DNA of 64,000 bases from Leptonema illini DSM 21528 (GTDB lineage Bacteria > Spirochaetota > Leptospiria > Leptospirales > Leptonemataceae): assembly GCF_000243335.1 (NCBI RefSeq), contig NZ_JH597773.1, positions 889,989 through 953,988 on the forward strand, in the 5' to 3' direction. Shown here in pieces: positions 37,892-46,908 of the stretch. The position numbers and the translations under genes were made by a program. The notes under the pieces were generated by a model. That model saw nothing but the letters and a program-made list of their open reading frames with translations. It had not been told where the DNA came from and did not search any database. How positions within the stretch are numbered: the stretch's first letter is position 1; every line of letters starts with the position of its first letter.

Positions 37892-39391
37892 ATGGAAAAC
37901 AACAGACCGCAACTTGCCGTCACAAGAAACGGACAGATCTTTGAAGAGCCGCTCATTTTCGAACGATCTCATCCCGGTCGGGTCGGATCGTCTCTGCCCG
38001 CAGACGACGCCGATCTCGCTCTTGATCTGCCGCCTGAAATGCTGCGCGACGCCGCACTCGCGCTTCCCGAGGTATCGGAGCCCGACGTGATCCGGCACTT
38101 TACCAGGCTGTCCACATGGAACTACGGCATTGATCTGAACTTCTATCCTCTCGGCTCCTGTACGATGAAGTACAATCCTCGCATCAACGAAGAGATGGCG
38201 TCGCTTCCGCATCTTCGAGACGCCCATCCGTCGATGCCCGAAGCCTTTATTCAGCCGCAGATCAAGCTGGTGTACGAATTGCAGCAGAAGCTCGCCGCCG
38301 TTACCGACATGGCCGGCATCACGCTGCAACCGGCGGCGGGCGCGCACGGAGAGTTAACCGGACTCTTCTTGATTCAGGCATATCACCGCGATCGCGGCGA
38401 CACGCGAAAGGTCGTCGTCGTGCCCGATAGCGCTCACGGAACGAACCCCGCTACCTGTGCCCTTGCCGGTTACGAGGTTCGCGAGCTGAAGTCGGGCCCC
38501 GAAGGCATGCTCGACCTTGAGGCGCTGAAGGCCGCCCTTGATAGCAATGTGGCCGCTCTGATGATCACCAATCCCAATACGCTCGGCGTATTCGAATCGC
38601 AGATCAAAGAGGCCGCCGATCTTCTGCATGCAAACGGCTCGCTGCTTTATATGGACGGGGCGAATTTTAACGCCATCGTCGGCAAGGCCTCTCTCGGTAA
38701 GATGGGAGTGGACGTCTGTCATCTCAATCTGCATAAAACCTTCAGTACTCCGCATGGAGGCGGAGGCCCGGGCGCAGCTGCCGTCGTCGTCTCTGAAAAA
38801 CTCGTAGACTTTCTGCCCGGTCCGCTTGCCGCAAAAGAGGGAGATCGCTTCGTCTGGTCGGCTCCGAAGAAAAGCATCGGACGCGTAAAATCAGGTCCCG
38901 GACACTTCGGCGTTCTTGTGCGCGCCCTGACCTACATCCTGACTTACGGAAGCGACCTGAAGCGTGTCGCCGAACATGCCACATTGAACGCGAATATCGT
39001 GCGCGAAGAACTGAAAGACGTTCTGCGCCTCGCCTCCTCCGGTGACTCGATGCACGAGGCCGTCTTCAGCGATGCCAGCTTCAAGAAGACGGGCTTTGAT
39101 ACGATGACCCTGGCCAAGGCGCTGATCGATTATGGATACCATCCTCCGACGGTGTACTTTCCTCTTATCGTTTCGGGCTCGATCATGATCGAACCGACAG
39201 AAACCGAAAGCCCCGAAAGCGTCGTTCACTTCGCCGCCGTCGTCAAAGATATCGTGCGCCGCATGAACGAAGGCGATGAGTCGTTGAAGTCGCTTCCGCG
39301 AAGGGCGCCTGTGACGCGGGTCGATGAGGTCGGAGCCGCCCGCAACCCGATATTAAATTACTTTACAAATGAGAAACAGCCCGGAGTATGA
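37892..39391 (+). CDS. gcvPB: Glycine dehydrogenase (decarboxylating) subunit 2
   Basis: 499 residues. It shows GIDLNFYPLGSCTMKYNPRINEE, HGTNPATCALAGYEV and the PLP-binding segment NLHKTFSTPHGGGGPG, where the lysine forms the Schiff base. It pairs with subunit 1 encoded 37 bp upstream. The start ATG is at 37892. It is the last recognised gcv gene; a small gene of unknown role begins 7 bp after its stop. Confidence 0.98.
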   Translation: MENNRPQLAVTRNGQIFEEPLIFERSHPGRVGSSLPADDADLALDLPPEMLRDAALALPEVSEPDVIRHFTRLSTWNYGIDLNFYPLGSCTMKYNPRINEEMASLPHLRDAHPSMPEAFIQPQIKLVYELQQKLAAVTDMAGITLQPAAGAHGELTGLFLIQAYHRDRGDTRKVVVVPDSAHGTNPATCALAGYEVRELKSGPEGMLDLEALKAALDSNVAALMITNPNTLGVFESQIKEAADLLHANGSLLYMDGANFNAIVGKASLGKMGVDVCHLNLHKTFSTPHGGGGPGAAAVVVSEKLVDFLPGPLAAKEGDRFVWSAPKKSIGRVKSGPGHFGVLVRALTYILTYGSDLKRVAEHATLNANIVREELKDVLRLASSGDSMHEAVFSDASFKKTGFDTMTLAKALIDYGYHPPTVYFPLIVSGSIMIEPTETESPESVVHFAAVVKDIVRRMNEGDESLKSLPRRAPVTRVDEVGAARNPILNYFTNEKQPGV

Positions 39392-39398
39392 GGCCGAT

Positions 39399-39677
39399 AT
39401 GGAATGGGAGAAGATCCTCAGAGACTCCGTTAAAGAAGGCACGATTCGCGAGCTCTATCTGCGGCATGTGCCGACGCTAAAAACATGCGAGAACTGGAAC
39501 GCCGTTGAAGAAATCGGACTCGTCGATCATCACACAAAGTACGCTCACTACAAGGGTATACTCGTGAAGTACGGCGATCGACTCTTTTACGTTCCTGAAA
39601 AACGGATGGAGGCCCTTGCTCCCTACCGGGCATGGAAGACGAAAAAGGCCATCAAGGTCACCGAAGTCGGTAAGTAA
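39399..39677 (+). CDS. Small hypothetical protein at the end of the gcv operon
   Basis: 92 residues from the ATG at 39399 (MEWEKILRDSVKEG), chosen because GAGG sits a few bases before it and it clears the gcvPB stop by 7 bp; an in-frame start at 39369 would overlap gcvPB. The segment NWNAVEEIGLVDHHTKYAHYKGILVKYGDRLFYVPEKRM is compact and basic, with two histidine pairs (DHHTKYAHY). No family recognised. Spacing suggests it is co-transcribed with gcvPB. Confidence 0.75.
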   Translation: MEWEKILRDSVKEGTIRELYLRHVPTLKTCENWNAVEEIGLVDHHTKYAHYKGILVKYGDRLFYVPEKRMEALAPYRAWKTKKAIKVTEVGK

Positions 39678-39697
39678 GCTACGATTATCAAGACCGT

Positions 39698-41587
39698 TCA
39701 GTCTGCTTTCTCGATCAAAACCGCCCTGCGCAAACCCCTCACAGAATTCGCAAGAACGATGGCCGATGCACGCCTCACGTCATCGGCCGTTATACAGGCC
39801 TCAACAATTCGGCCTCTTTCCAACAGCCTCTCTCTCATCACCCCGCCCAGAACACCGGAACGGAGCGGCGGTGTTATCCATCGCCCGTCTATAAAACAGA
39901 AAACCGTATAAATACTCGTCTCGGTGATCTCGTCCCTTTCGTTAATAAAAAGACAATCATCGGCCGCCCCGGCTTTGTGACGTTCATAAAAGGCCCGTCC
40001 CGTCGATGTCTTATGATTCAAGAAAGGCAGAACGGATAGCGCAGGCGCTCTACAAAACTCAATCGTAACGTTGCGCTTCGAGTCTTTGAGCTCATGCAAA
40101 ATGATCTTTATGCGTCCGCTTCGTAGCAAACGCAGATGCACGCGAATCGGTTTATTTCCTGAAGCGACACGCTGCAGCAGATACTCAAGTCGCTTTAACT
40201 GTCTTCGGATGCGCACCATCGAACAGGGCAGGCCAAAGTAACGAGCGGAGCGATGCAGACGCCGTAGATGACTTTCGAGCATCCAGTAGCCGTGCGATCC
40301 TGCCCGAAATAGAATCGTTTCGTAGAGATAGAAATCACCGGAGCGATCATCGGAGGGAGAATCGATGAGATCGAGATCACTATCGTCTTCACTTCGGAGG
40401 CCCACGGCCCGGCGAAAGAAGGCAAGCTTGCCCAGGCATTCACGAAACTCCGCACGAGGATCGGAATCATAGGTGATGCCGCTGCCGATTGAAATCGAAC
40501 CCTCTCCGTTGACGATCTGCGCCGTACGAATGGCCACATTCCAGCGACTGCTCGCCCCGTTCGTCCAGCCAAGCGTGCCGGTGTAAAAGCCGCGGCCCTT
40601 GCCTTCGAGCGCATGCAGCAGTTCGATCGCCGCTCGCTTCGGAGCGCCCGTAACCGACCCGCATGGAAAAAGAGAACGAAAGATATCGGATTGCGACAGA
40701 CCATCTTTCAGGCGACCCTTCACGTCGGTCGTCATCTGAAAGACCGTCGGCAACTCATGTACGCGAAAAAGATCGTTCACCTCGACGGAGCCGAACTCGC
40801 AGATACGCCCCAGATCGTTCCGGATCAGATCGACGATCATCGCATTCTCTGCTCTTTCCTTATCGCTGCTCTTCAAATAGGCGACGGCGTGACGATCGGT
40901 GGCGCTATCGCCCGTCCTCGGCGCCGTACCTTTCATGGGCCGGCATTGTATATCGCGGTCACTCAGGCGAAAGAAAAGCTCCGGTGAAAGGGAAAGCAGG
41001 GCAAGATTCAGATCGCCGCGCCTGTAAAAAAGCGCCGATGCAAAAGCGGCCGGCTGTTCTTTATAAAGGCATGCAAAAAGAGCTGCAGGATCTCCGTCAT
41101 AAGAGAACAAAACCGGAAACGTATAGTTAGCCTGGTAAACCGAACCGGCACGAATCTTCTCGCGTATCGCTTCGATCGAGTCGTAGATTGCGCGACGGGA
41201 TCGCTCCAGTCTTATCGAGCGAACGGGCCATAACGGACCTTCATAAACCGAAAGAAGCTTGGCCGATGATAGGCGCTGCGGCTCGTCAAACAGGCCACCA
41301 ACCAATACAGGCTCGGTAGCGGCAGCATTCAGCGAAGGATCTAACAGCTTACACGCATCATAGGCGACGGCCCCTGCGAAGTAGCGGCCCGATATAGCGG
41401 ATTGATGAGACCGCCCGGAATCCGGATCTTTCACGGAGTGCAGGGAATGCAAGATATCAAGGGCCTGAAGCAGCTCGCTTCGATCGTCCGTAACATAGAA
41501 GATGCGTTGCGGATTGCGAAATACGAGAAAATCATCGCTCGCCTCGTCGCGCATCCAGAAAGACAGATTTTCCTCTTGACCGGGCAT
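39698..41587 (-). CDS. pabB: Aminodeoxychorismate synthase component I fused to aminodeoxychorismate lyase (PabB-PabC)
   Basis: 629 residues from the ATG at 41587 (MPGQEENLSFWMRDEASDD); the open frame extends further but that part lies antisense to the Nudix gene. Residues about 100-410 form the chorismate-binding domain, with QANYTFPV, CRPMKGTAPR, PCGSVTGAPKRAAIELL and SIGSGITYDSDPRAEFRECL. Residues about 430-629 form a class IV PLP fold (LYETILFRAGSHGYWMLESHLRRLHRSARYFG; lysine in NHKTSTGRAFYERHKAG; then NERDEITETSIYTVF). The fusion would make 4-aminobenzoate for folate from chorismate. The usual EGT.SN motif of PabC is changed to ETSIYT. A glutamine amidotransferase partner is not nearby. 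Confidence 0.93.
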   Translation of the reverse strand: MPGQEENLSFWMRDEASDDFLVFRNPQRIFYVTDDRSELLQALDILHSLHSVKDPDSGRSHQSAISGRYFAGAVAYDACKLLDPSLNAAATEPVLVGGLFDEPQRLSSAKLLSVYEGPLWPVRSIRLERSRRAIYDSIEAIREKIRAGSVYQANYTFPVLFSYDGDPAALFACLYKEQPAAFASALFYRRGDLNLALLSLSPELFFRLSDRDIQCRPMKGTAPRTGDSATDRHAVAYLKSSDKERAENAMIVDLIRNDLGRICEFGSVEVNDLFRVHELPTVFQMTTDVKGRLKDGLSQSDIFRSLFPCGSVTGAPKRAAIELLHALEGKGRGFYTGTLGWTNGASSRWNVAIRTAQIVNGEGSISIGSGITYDSDPRAEFRECLGKLAFFRRAVGLRSEDDSDLDLIDSPSDDRSGDFYLYETILFRAGSHGYWMLESHLRRLHRSARYFGLPCSMVRIRRQLKRLEYLLQRVASGNKPIRVHLRLLRSGRIKIILHELKDSKRNVTIEFCRAPALSVLPFLNHKTSTGRAFYERHKAGAADDCLFINERDEITETSIYTVFCFIDGRWITPPLRSGVLGGVMRERLLERGRIVEACITADDVRRASAIVLANSVRGLRRAVLIEKAD

Positions 41588-41609
41588 GGATTGTGATGCA
41601 GGAACGTGC

Positions 41610-42053
41610 ATGCAGTTCCGCAATCCCACGCCGACCGTTGATGTCATCATCGAAACGCCAACCGGTATCGTTCTTATCGAGCGCGCCCATAAGCCCGTCG
41701 GTTTCGCCCTTCCCGGAGGCTTTGTCGACGAGGGCGAGACGGTGGAGCATGCGGCCGTGCGCGAGGCGATGGAAGAGACCGGCCTTGCGATCGAGCTTGA
41801 CGAGCTGCTGTATGTGTATTCTGATCCGGCTCGTGATCCGCGCAAACATACGATGAGCACGGTCTTCATCGCTCACTGCGACGGCATCCCCGAAGGCAGC
41901 GACGACGCAGCCGATGCCTTTACTGTATCAGCCGAGCAGCTGCTTGAGCGCACGTTTGTCTTCGACCATCGTCGCATCATCGAAGATTATCTGCATTTCA
42001 AGAAAACCGGCGAACGTCCGCACCCTGCCAGGCGCCTTCAGAGAAACGGCTGA
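41610..42053 (+). CDS. Nudix hydrolase
   Basis: 147 residues from the ATG at 41610 with AGGA upstream; an earlier in-frame ATG at 41586 is less likely. The Nudix box GGFVDEGETVEHAAVREAMEETGLAIEL is complete, with the REAMEE metal-binding core. The C-terminus has FVFDHRRIIEDYLHFKKTGE. Overall the gene resembles ADP-ribose pyrophosphatase-like or NUDIX hydrolases of open specificity. It is divergent from pabB with only 22 bp between start codons. Confidence 0.93.
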   Translation: MQFRNPTPTVDVIIETPTGIVLIERAHKPVGFALPGGFVDEGETVEHAAVREAMEETGLAIELDELLYVYSDPARDPRKHTMSTVFIAHCDGIPEGSDDAADAFTVSAEQLLERTFVFDHRRIIEDYLHFKKTGERPHPARRLQRNG

Positions 42054-42130
42054 GATCAAGGGCACCCCGGCAAAGCGGCCCCCTGATGCGAACTGGCACT
42101 GATGCGAAGCAAAAGCGGCTTCAAGCAAAA

Positions 42131-43153
42131 TCAATCAGGCTTCGTCAATCTCGAAGCGCCGTCAAGGCTGCGAAAAAACAGGGCGAAGGTTTGAATGAGC
42201 GATACCATCTCACGGGCCATCGACAGCCCGACCTTTACGTTGCCATGATCGATGATCGAGGTGATGGTTAACGAAAGCGGCACCTGCCTTTCAAGCGTCT
42301 TTTTAAGAAGCAGCGACTCCTCAGGCGGAATGACGATATCGTGCGCTCCATGCAAGAGACAGAGAGCGGCCTTCAAGCCCTTTGCGACGCGCAATACGTC
42401 CATGCTCTCAAAGATATGCAGGGCCTCGGGAATACTGTTGATCTTCTGCCATTGCTGCAGCCTGAAGGCGCCGTCTTCGATATAGCGTCTGTAAAGCTCG
42501 CGAATTGATTCGGGCTGCGATTGCAGATACGGGCCCAGCTCCCTTTCGGTACGTTGGAATCCGTCGTCTCTGGCAGCCGTATCAAAGGCCATGAGCAGCG
42601 CTTCGGGCTCATTCAAGAACGGCAGAAAGTTTTTCAGAATGATAAACAGGCCGTAAGGATCCATCTTCTCCCGGTGAAGAAAGAAATCGAGAGTGGAATC
42701 GACGTGCGCATAGGACCCGACGACGAGCATCGCCGAAACACGGTCGGCAACGGAAGGTTTTGCGGCGGCAATCAAAGAGAGGCCCCCCGAAAACGACGCC
42801 GTAAAAAGGCCGACCGGATAACCCGATTCGTCGGCCAGCCGACCGATATCGTCGGCGATGCGATCAGAGGAGGTGGGATCAATACGCAGATCCTGGATCT
42901 CAGGATAGGAAGGAATAACCGACCTGTAGCCCATGGCGGCCAGGGCATGTCCCACGTTAATGATGCGCGGATCACGGTATCCGCGCACGCTCATGCCGTG
43001 AACGCAGATCACGGTCCGTTTATGACGACCGTCGGTCGGCAGGATTTCAAGGGCAGGTCGACCGTTGATCGTCGCATCCTGGCAGACGGTGCCGGCATGC
43101 TTGCCTGCCGTTACGCGGTAAATGTATTCGAGGGCCTTCGCATTGCTGAGCAT
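42131..43153 (-). CDS. Alpha/beta hydrolase
   Basis: 340 residues. The oxyanion-side motif TVICVHGMSVRGYRD is near residue 50, the nucleophile elbow TASFSGGLSLIAA near 118 (Ser where the first Gly of GxSxG is normally found, second Ser as nucleophile), the acid near DIVIPPEESLLL and the histidine in IDHGNVKVG. Substrate unknown; no signal peptide. It is transcribed toward the Nudix gene. The upstream region carries a copy of the dispersed CCCTCAGCG repeat. Confidence 0.88.
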   Translation of the reverse strand: MLSNAKALEYIYRVTAGKHAGTVCQDATINGRPALEILPTDGRHKRTVICVHGMSVRGYRDPRIINVGHALAAMGYRSVIPSYPEIQDLRIDPTSSDRIADDIGRLADESGYPVGLFTASFSGGLSLIAAAKPSVADRVSAMLVVGSYAHVDSTLDFFLHREKMDPYGLFIILKNFLPFLNEPEALLMAFDTAARDDGFQRTERELGPYLQSQPESIRELYRRYIEDGAFRLQQWQKINSIPEALHIFESMDVLRVAKGLKAALCLLHGAHDIVIPPEESLLLKKTLERQVPLSLTITSIIDHGNVKVGLSMAREMVSLIQTFALFFRSLDGASRLTKPD

Positions 43154-43337
43154 ACGCAGGGCAGATCTTTCAGAATCGGGCGCAGCGATCCAGCGATTTT
43201 CTTGTTCAGCATGAGAATCGGAGGTTCGGCGATCTCATCATTTCCGTTCTCTCGCTGCCCTCTGCGCCCTCAGCGTGAAGCGAAAAAATCGTTTGCGAAA
43301 AGACTTGATCTTCTACCGAAAAATTCGATGCAGGGAT

Positions 43338-44375
43338 ATGCCTGAAAGCGCCGCCACCTCCGATGCCATGAAATCGCAGGAGCGTATCGGCAAGCTCTTC
43401 CTGCTCTTTTTAAATCATCCGCGCGGACTGAGCTTTGCCGAAGTGCGCTCGTATATGACCGAGGCCTATCGCGGCGAAGAAGAGGCCAATCGCAAGAAGT
43501 TTCAGCGTGATCGCGAGGCCCTGAAAAAACTGGGCCTTCACCTGGAGCTCGATCTTTCCGGAGCGGCGGCCAACGACGAGGACCGGGTGTATGTGCCGGC
43601 GGCGACGGCCCGCACGCTCATGCGCGAACTGAAGCTCAGCGAGGCGCAGCGATCCTACCTGATGGGCCTGATCCTGCGTCACATGAACGCCACCGAAAGA
43701 GGAAGCGCCGAACATGCCCTCTGTCGCTCTCTCTATCTGAAGCTCTTTTATAATGAGACCGACAGCAGCGTCGAAGCCGTCGATCCTGGCGTGCAGACCG
43801 ATCCGCTGTTTCGTGGTGACCGGCCCGTCCCCGATGCAGTGCTGCGCACGCTTCAGGATGCGATGATGGATCGTCGCAAGATCAAGATGGTCTATGAAAG
43901 CGCAGGCGGAAGCAAAGATCGTCTTGTGCAGCCGCTTGCTCTTAACATCTATCGCCGCATGTGGTATCTGACGGCTTACTGCGAAGCGGCCCGCGGATAT
44001 CGCATGTTCCAGATCGATCGCATCACATCGCCCGAGATCCAGAGCAGCAGCATCGATTCGCATCCTCCCGAGATCATTCAGTATATGAAGCCGCATCCGC
44101 TGAATCTGCGGCGTGAGTCGTTACAGGCCGTTCAGCTTCGCCTGCATGCCGATCATATCGACCGCTTCGATCATTTCATCAGAGAGCTTCCGCCCGGACA
44201 GAGAAAACGATCCGGTCAGAATCTGCGCGACATCGTCACGGCTAACCCCGACGCTTTGTTCTTCTGGATGTTCAAGCATCCGCATGCCGTCACGGCAATG
44301 GGTCCGGCAGCGATGCGCGATCGCTTCCAGAAATTCTTAGAGGGAATCGAAGCGCGAGGCGGAGCCGAGCGATGA
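43338..44375 (+). CDS. WYL domain transcriptional regulator (first of a pair)
   Basis: 345 residues from the ATG at 43338; the frame opens earlier at a GTG inside a dispersed repeat, which I reject. The N-terminal winged helix (about residues 10-80, ERIGKLFLLFLNHPRGLSFAEVRSYM, then KKFQRDREALKKLGLHLEL) precedes the WYL domain (about 175-255: IKMVYESAGGSKDRLVQPLALNIYRRMWYLTAYCEAARGYRMFQIDRI). WYL proteins sense ligands, often nucleic acids, and several control DNA repair or phage defence. A second WYL gene follows after 46 bp. The pair resembles PafB/PafC in layout. Confidence 0.9.
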   Translation: MPESAATSDAMKSQERIGKLFLLFLNHPRGLSFAEVRSYMTEAYRGEEEANRKKFQRDREALKKLGLHLELDLSGAAANDEDRVYVPAATARTLMRELKLSEAQRSYLMGLILRHMNATERGSAEHALCRSLYLKLFYNETDSSVEAVDPGVQTDPLFRGDRPVPDAVLRTLQDAMMDRRKIKMVYESAGGSKDRLVQPLALNIYRRMWYLTAYCEAARGYRMFQIDRITSPEIQSSSIDSHPPEIIQYMKPHPLNLRRESLQAVQLRLHADHIDRFDHFIRELPPGQRKRSGQNLRDIVTANPDALFFWMFKHPHAVTAMGPAAMRDRFQKFLEGIEARGGAER

Positions 44376-44421
44376 GTCGAATCAGCCAGCGAGGCGGAAT
44401 CGAGCGAGGAGTTATCAAACC

Positions 44422-45351
44422 ATGAGCACCATTGAAGAGCTGCAACAGATCTTTCGCATTCTGCCCGTGCTTGTGCAGCGGCGCTCCATGCCCATCGCCG
44501 AGTTGATGGAGCTTGGCGGATATGCGAAGAAAAAGGATCTGATCGAAGATATTGAGGCGATGACGATGCTGGGCACTCCGCCCTACAGCCCCGCCGATCT
44601 TTTCGACGTAGAGATCAGGCATGATACGGTCTTTCTGCATTCCGATCCTGAAATCGACCGGCCGCTTTCACTGACGCCGCAGGAATGGTCGCTTCTTCGC
44701 TCGCTGATAGACGCCGATCGGGCGATGACGGCAAACGGGGCGTTACCCGAAACGGAGCGCATTCGCCTGATGGAAAGCCTCGGCGCCGTGCCCGTGCATT
44801 TTATCGAGGCCGGCCCCGAAACGGAGTTCCGCTCCCGCATCGAAGAAGCATTAGGCGGAGATCGGGCCGTCAGGCTGCTTTACAGCAACTCCGACGGGCC
44901 CGAAGAAGCGGAGCGTCTTGTTGATCCCTGGTTCTTGAACGAATACAATCGATCGAAATATCTTTTCGGATTCGACAGAGGCAAAGGCGAGTCGCGCATC
45001 TTTCGCCTGGATCGCATCGTCAAGCTCACCGTCCAGAAAGAAGCCCGGCAGAATCCGGCGCCCGACGACCTTGAAGCCGTTCGCAAAGCCCGCTCTTCAG
45101 AGCCCGATCTGACGATTCGCTTCCGCTTTCCGCGCTCGGTGCTGCCTGCTTTAAAGCGAGAGTTCTCTTTCTATATCGAGGGAGAGCATAACGATACGAT
45201 CACCGCTTCAGTAAAAACGTCGTCGCTTGAGTTCTTTCGCTGGCATCTGCGCGCCTACGCACCTTTTCTCGAAGTGATCGAACCCATCGAGCTGCGCGAA
45301 TGGATCGTAAACGAGGCGCGCCGCTTTCCCATGCCCGAGCTACTGGCTTGA
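44422..45351 (+). CDS. WYL domain transcriptional regulator (second of a pair)
   Basis: 309 residues starting STIEELQQIFRILPVLVQRRSMPIAELMELGGY, a divergent winged helix. The WYL domain is around residues 145-205: VRLLYSNSDGPEEAERLVDPWFLNEYNRSKYLFGFDRGKGESRIFRLDRIVKL. The C-terminal extension (FRFPRSVLPALKREF...) is the usual WCX-type module. Together with the gene upstream it could act as a heteromeric regulator of the PafBC kind, which responds to DNA damage; the target is unknown. The gene ends where the first repeat-bounded cassette begins. Confidence 0.9.
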   Translation: MSTIEELQQIFRILPVLVQRRSMPIAELMELGGYAKKKDLIEDIEAMTMLGTPPYSPADLFDVEIRHDTVFLHSDPEIDRPLSLTPQEWSLLRSLIDADRAMTANGALPETERIRLMESLGAVPVHFIEAGPETEFRSRIEEALGGDRAVRLLYSNSDGPEEAERLVDPWFLNEYNRSKYLFGFDRGKGESRIFRLDRIVKLTVQKEARQNPAPDDLEAVRKARSSEPDLTIRFRFPRSVLPALKREFSFYIEGEHNDTITASVKTSSLEFFRWHLRAYAPFLEVIEPIELREWIVNEARRFPMPELLA

Positions 45352-45360
45352 GAAGAAGAG

Positions 45361-45480
45361 ATGACCACGGAGGCACGGAGGATGAGAGAGCAGAGGTTTT
45401 TTGTCCACGAAATACACGAAAGGCGCGAAAAAAACCATAGGGTGGTTTGCGATTACTGGAATTTCGCGGTTCACCTGTTG
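45361..45480. repeat. Dispersed repeat, forward copy 1
   Basis: Begins ATGACCACGGAGGCACGGAG, then TCCACGAAATACACGAAAGGCGCGAAA and ACCATAGGGT...GATTACTGGAATTTCGCG. Copies 2 (45985) and 3 (46776) share the same order of blocks. It opens a cassette that closes with an inverted copy at 45911. Confidence 0.85.
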
Positions 45481-45583
45481 CCGCTTCCGGTCCATCGGGA
45501 AGAAGGACTTTACGGATTATCGTAGCCCTTTCCATGTTGCATCTCATTTTGAAAAAACTTTTCTGGCAGGCAAGGATATCGCG

Positions 45584-45883
45584 TTGAAGTATGTAGCTCT
45601 ACTGGCCAATGTGCTTATAATTGTATGGTGGCTTGCAATGCTTGTAGCAATGGGCCTTATTGGTAAAAGAAACTCTGTTCTGGACGTTGTCCTCAGTCCG
45701 ATTGCCTTCATAGGATTGCCCGTCGCATTTATATCTTTTGCTGTCGCAGGCCTTTACTACGGGGTCCACATCCTTCGCAATAAAAAGCTAACCATGATCT
45801 CCAGGCTTTTCTGGCTCATGTCTCCAGTGCTCTGTTTTTTCCCGTATATTTATTACTGGATTAAGTATGTTAGAGACGAGTAG
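45584..45883 (+). CDS. Small integral membrane protein (orphan, cassette 1)
   Basis: About 99 residues from a TTG at 45584 with AAGGA seven bases upstream; the frame is open back to 45401, but that part is translated repeat DNA. Three or four hydrophobic segments follow one another (VALLANVLIIVWWLAMLVAMGLI, VVLSPIAFIGLPVAFISFAVAGLYY, LFWLMSPVLCFFPYIYYWI). No family recognised. It stands between a forward and an inverted copy of the dispersed repeat. Base composition is lower in GC than the neighbours, as is common for acquired genes. Confidence 0.6.
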   Translation: MKYVALLANVLIIVWWLAMLVAMGLIGKRNSVLDVVLSPIAFIGLPVAFISFAVAGLYYGVHILRNKKLTMISRLFWLMSPVLCFFPYIYYWIKYVRDE

Positions 45884-45910
45884 TACTTCGCTATGAGCCC
45901 TCCCCCTCCG

Positions 45911-45940
45911 CTCCGTGCCCTCAGTGACCTCCGTGGTTCA
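45911..45940. repeat. Dispersed repeat, inverted copy 1
   Basis: CTCCGTGCCCTCAGTGACCTCCGTGGTTCA in part; reverse complement of the forward repeat head, with an extra TCACTGAGGG unit. It closes cassette 1. An identical 30-bp copy is at 46701-46730. Confidence 0.85.
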
Positions 45941-45984
45941 GAATCTTCGGGTTCTTTCCGTGGCATATACCCGGAGAAGAAGAA

Positions 45985-46055
45985 ATGACCACGGAGGCAC
46001 GGAGAGAGAGCGCAGAGTTTTTTTGTCCAGGAAATACACGAAAGGCGCGAAAAAA
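45985..46055. repeat. Dispersed repeat, forward copy 2
   Basis: ATGACCACGGAGGCACGGAG followed by GTCCAGGAAATACACG and AAAGGCGCGAAAAAACC. It opens cassette 2, 44 bp after the closing copy of cassette 1. Confidence 0.85.
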
Positions 46056-46080
46056 CCCTGCTCCACCAAAGGGACGACTT

Positions 46081-46692
46081 ATGGATGCGATTAAATTTTC
46101 ATCAATTACCTCTTGTGAGAAAAAGGGAGGGCTTATTTATTATGGTCTATATCAATCAGAATTCGATCCAATCGTAAGGGAGTCCATACCTATAGACCCA
46201 ATGGATGTTGACGACTATTTCGAAGAAATACTGGCATCGATTTTGATAAAATTAACGAACAGGCATTCAAGCATCGAATTATCAGGTTCATGGCAAGAAA
46301 TATGGGGGAGAGGAGCCGGTTTGACCGATCGAATGTCCTGTCGTAACCGCTCGCGATTCAGATCAAGGCATTACAGCCGCTACAGTTCGTTCAGTAAGAA
46401 AACGGAAATCAGCGCCCTGTTGTTTCGAGCAATGCTGAGGCGTGTGCCTGTTCAAGATATACAAGGCGACCTCGATTATACCGTTACGATACGAAATGAA
46501 GTGCAGTTTGATTCAGCGAAGCACCATAGCACAGAGGCCATGAATCAGTTGTTCGTTTTTCATAACTACTACGGGGCTGAAGAATTCGTTGCACGAACCC
46601 AGGATCTGCCGGCGTTACAATCGGCCATAAAGGAATCGTTCTTAGAGAGAGATGTCTTTATTGCTCCCATCGAATTCGATTTTGAGGAATGA
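46081..46692 (+). CDS. Orphan hypothetical protein (cassette 2)
   Basis: 203 residues from the ATG at 46081; the frame opens earlier inside the repeat. It starts MDAIKFSSITSCEKKGGLIYYGLYQ, with a polar Arg/Ser-rich middle (MSCRNRSRFRSRHYSRYSS) and an acidic C-terminus (PIEFDFEE). No transmembrane segment and no motif I can name. It lies between forward copy 2 and inverted copy 2 of the repeat, without other genes. Lower GC than the flanks suggests transfer. Possibly an immunity or regulatory protein, but this is only a guess. Confidence 0.6.
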   Translation: MDAIKFSSITSCEKKGGLIYYGLYQSEFDPIVRESIPIDPMDVDDYFEEILASILIKLTNRHSSIELSGSWQEIWGRGAGLTDRMSCRNRSRFRSRHYSRYSSFSKKTEISALLFRAMLRRVPVQDIQGDLDYTVTIRNEVQFDSAKHHSTEAMNQLFVFHNYYGAEEFVARTQDLPALQSAIKESFLERDVFIAPIEFDFEE

Positions 46693-46700
46693 TCACTCCT

Positions 46701-46730
46701 CTCCGTGCCCTCAGTGACCTCCGTGGTTCA
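46701..46730. repeat. Dispersed repeat, inverted copy 2
   Basis: Identical over 30 bp to 45911-45940. It begins 8 bp after the stop codon of the cassette 2 gene. Confidence 0.85.
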
Positions 46731-46775
46731 AACTCTTCTGGCTCTTTCAGTGAGAGATAGCGTGGGAAGAAAGAA

Positions 46776-46908
46776 TAACCACGGAGGCACGGAGGAAGAA
46801 AGAAAAGAGGAAGAGTTGTCTAACCGCGAAATACGCGAAAAGCGCGAAAGAAAACCATAGGGTGCGTTTTGAGATTGCTGGAATTTAGCGAGTCACCCGT
46901 TACTCTCA
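46776..46908. repeat. Dispersed repeat, forward copy 3
   Basis: TAACCACGGAGGCACGGAGG, then CCGCGAAATACGCGAAAAGCGCGAAA, then AACCATAGGGT...GATTGCTGGAATTTAGCG, in the same order as copy 1. It opens the cassette with the DUF3800 gene. Together with inverted copy 2 it fills most of the 360-bp stretch 46693-47053, which has no gene. Confidence 0.8.

Noticed and set aside
41588-41869. N-terminal extension of the PabB-PabC frame
   Set aside because: It is Ser-rich, low-complexity and antisense to the Nudix box of the divergent gene, which is perfectly conserved.
45938-46740. GGTTCAAA-like sequences suggesting tRNA T-loops
   Set aside because: They belong to the dispersed repeat; no cloverleaf arms or acceptor stem can be formed around them.
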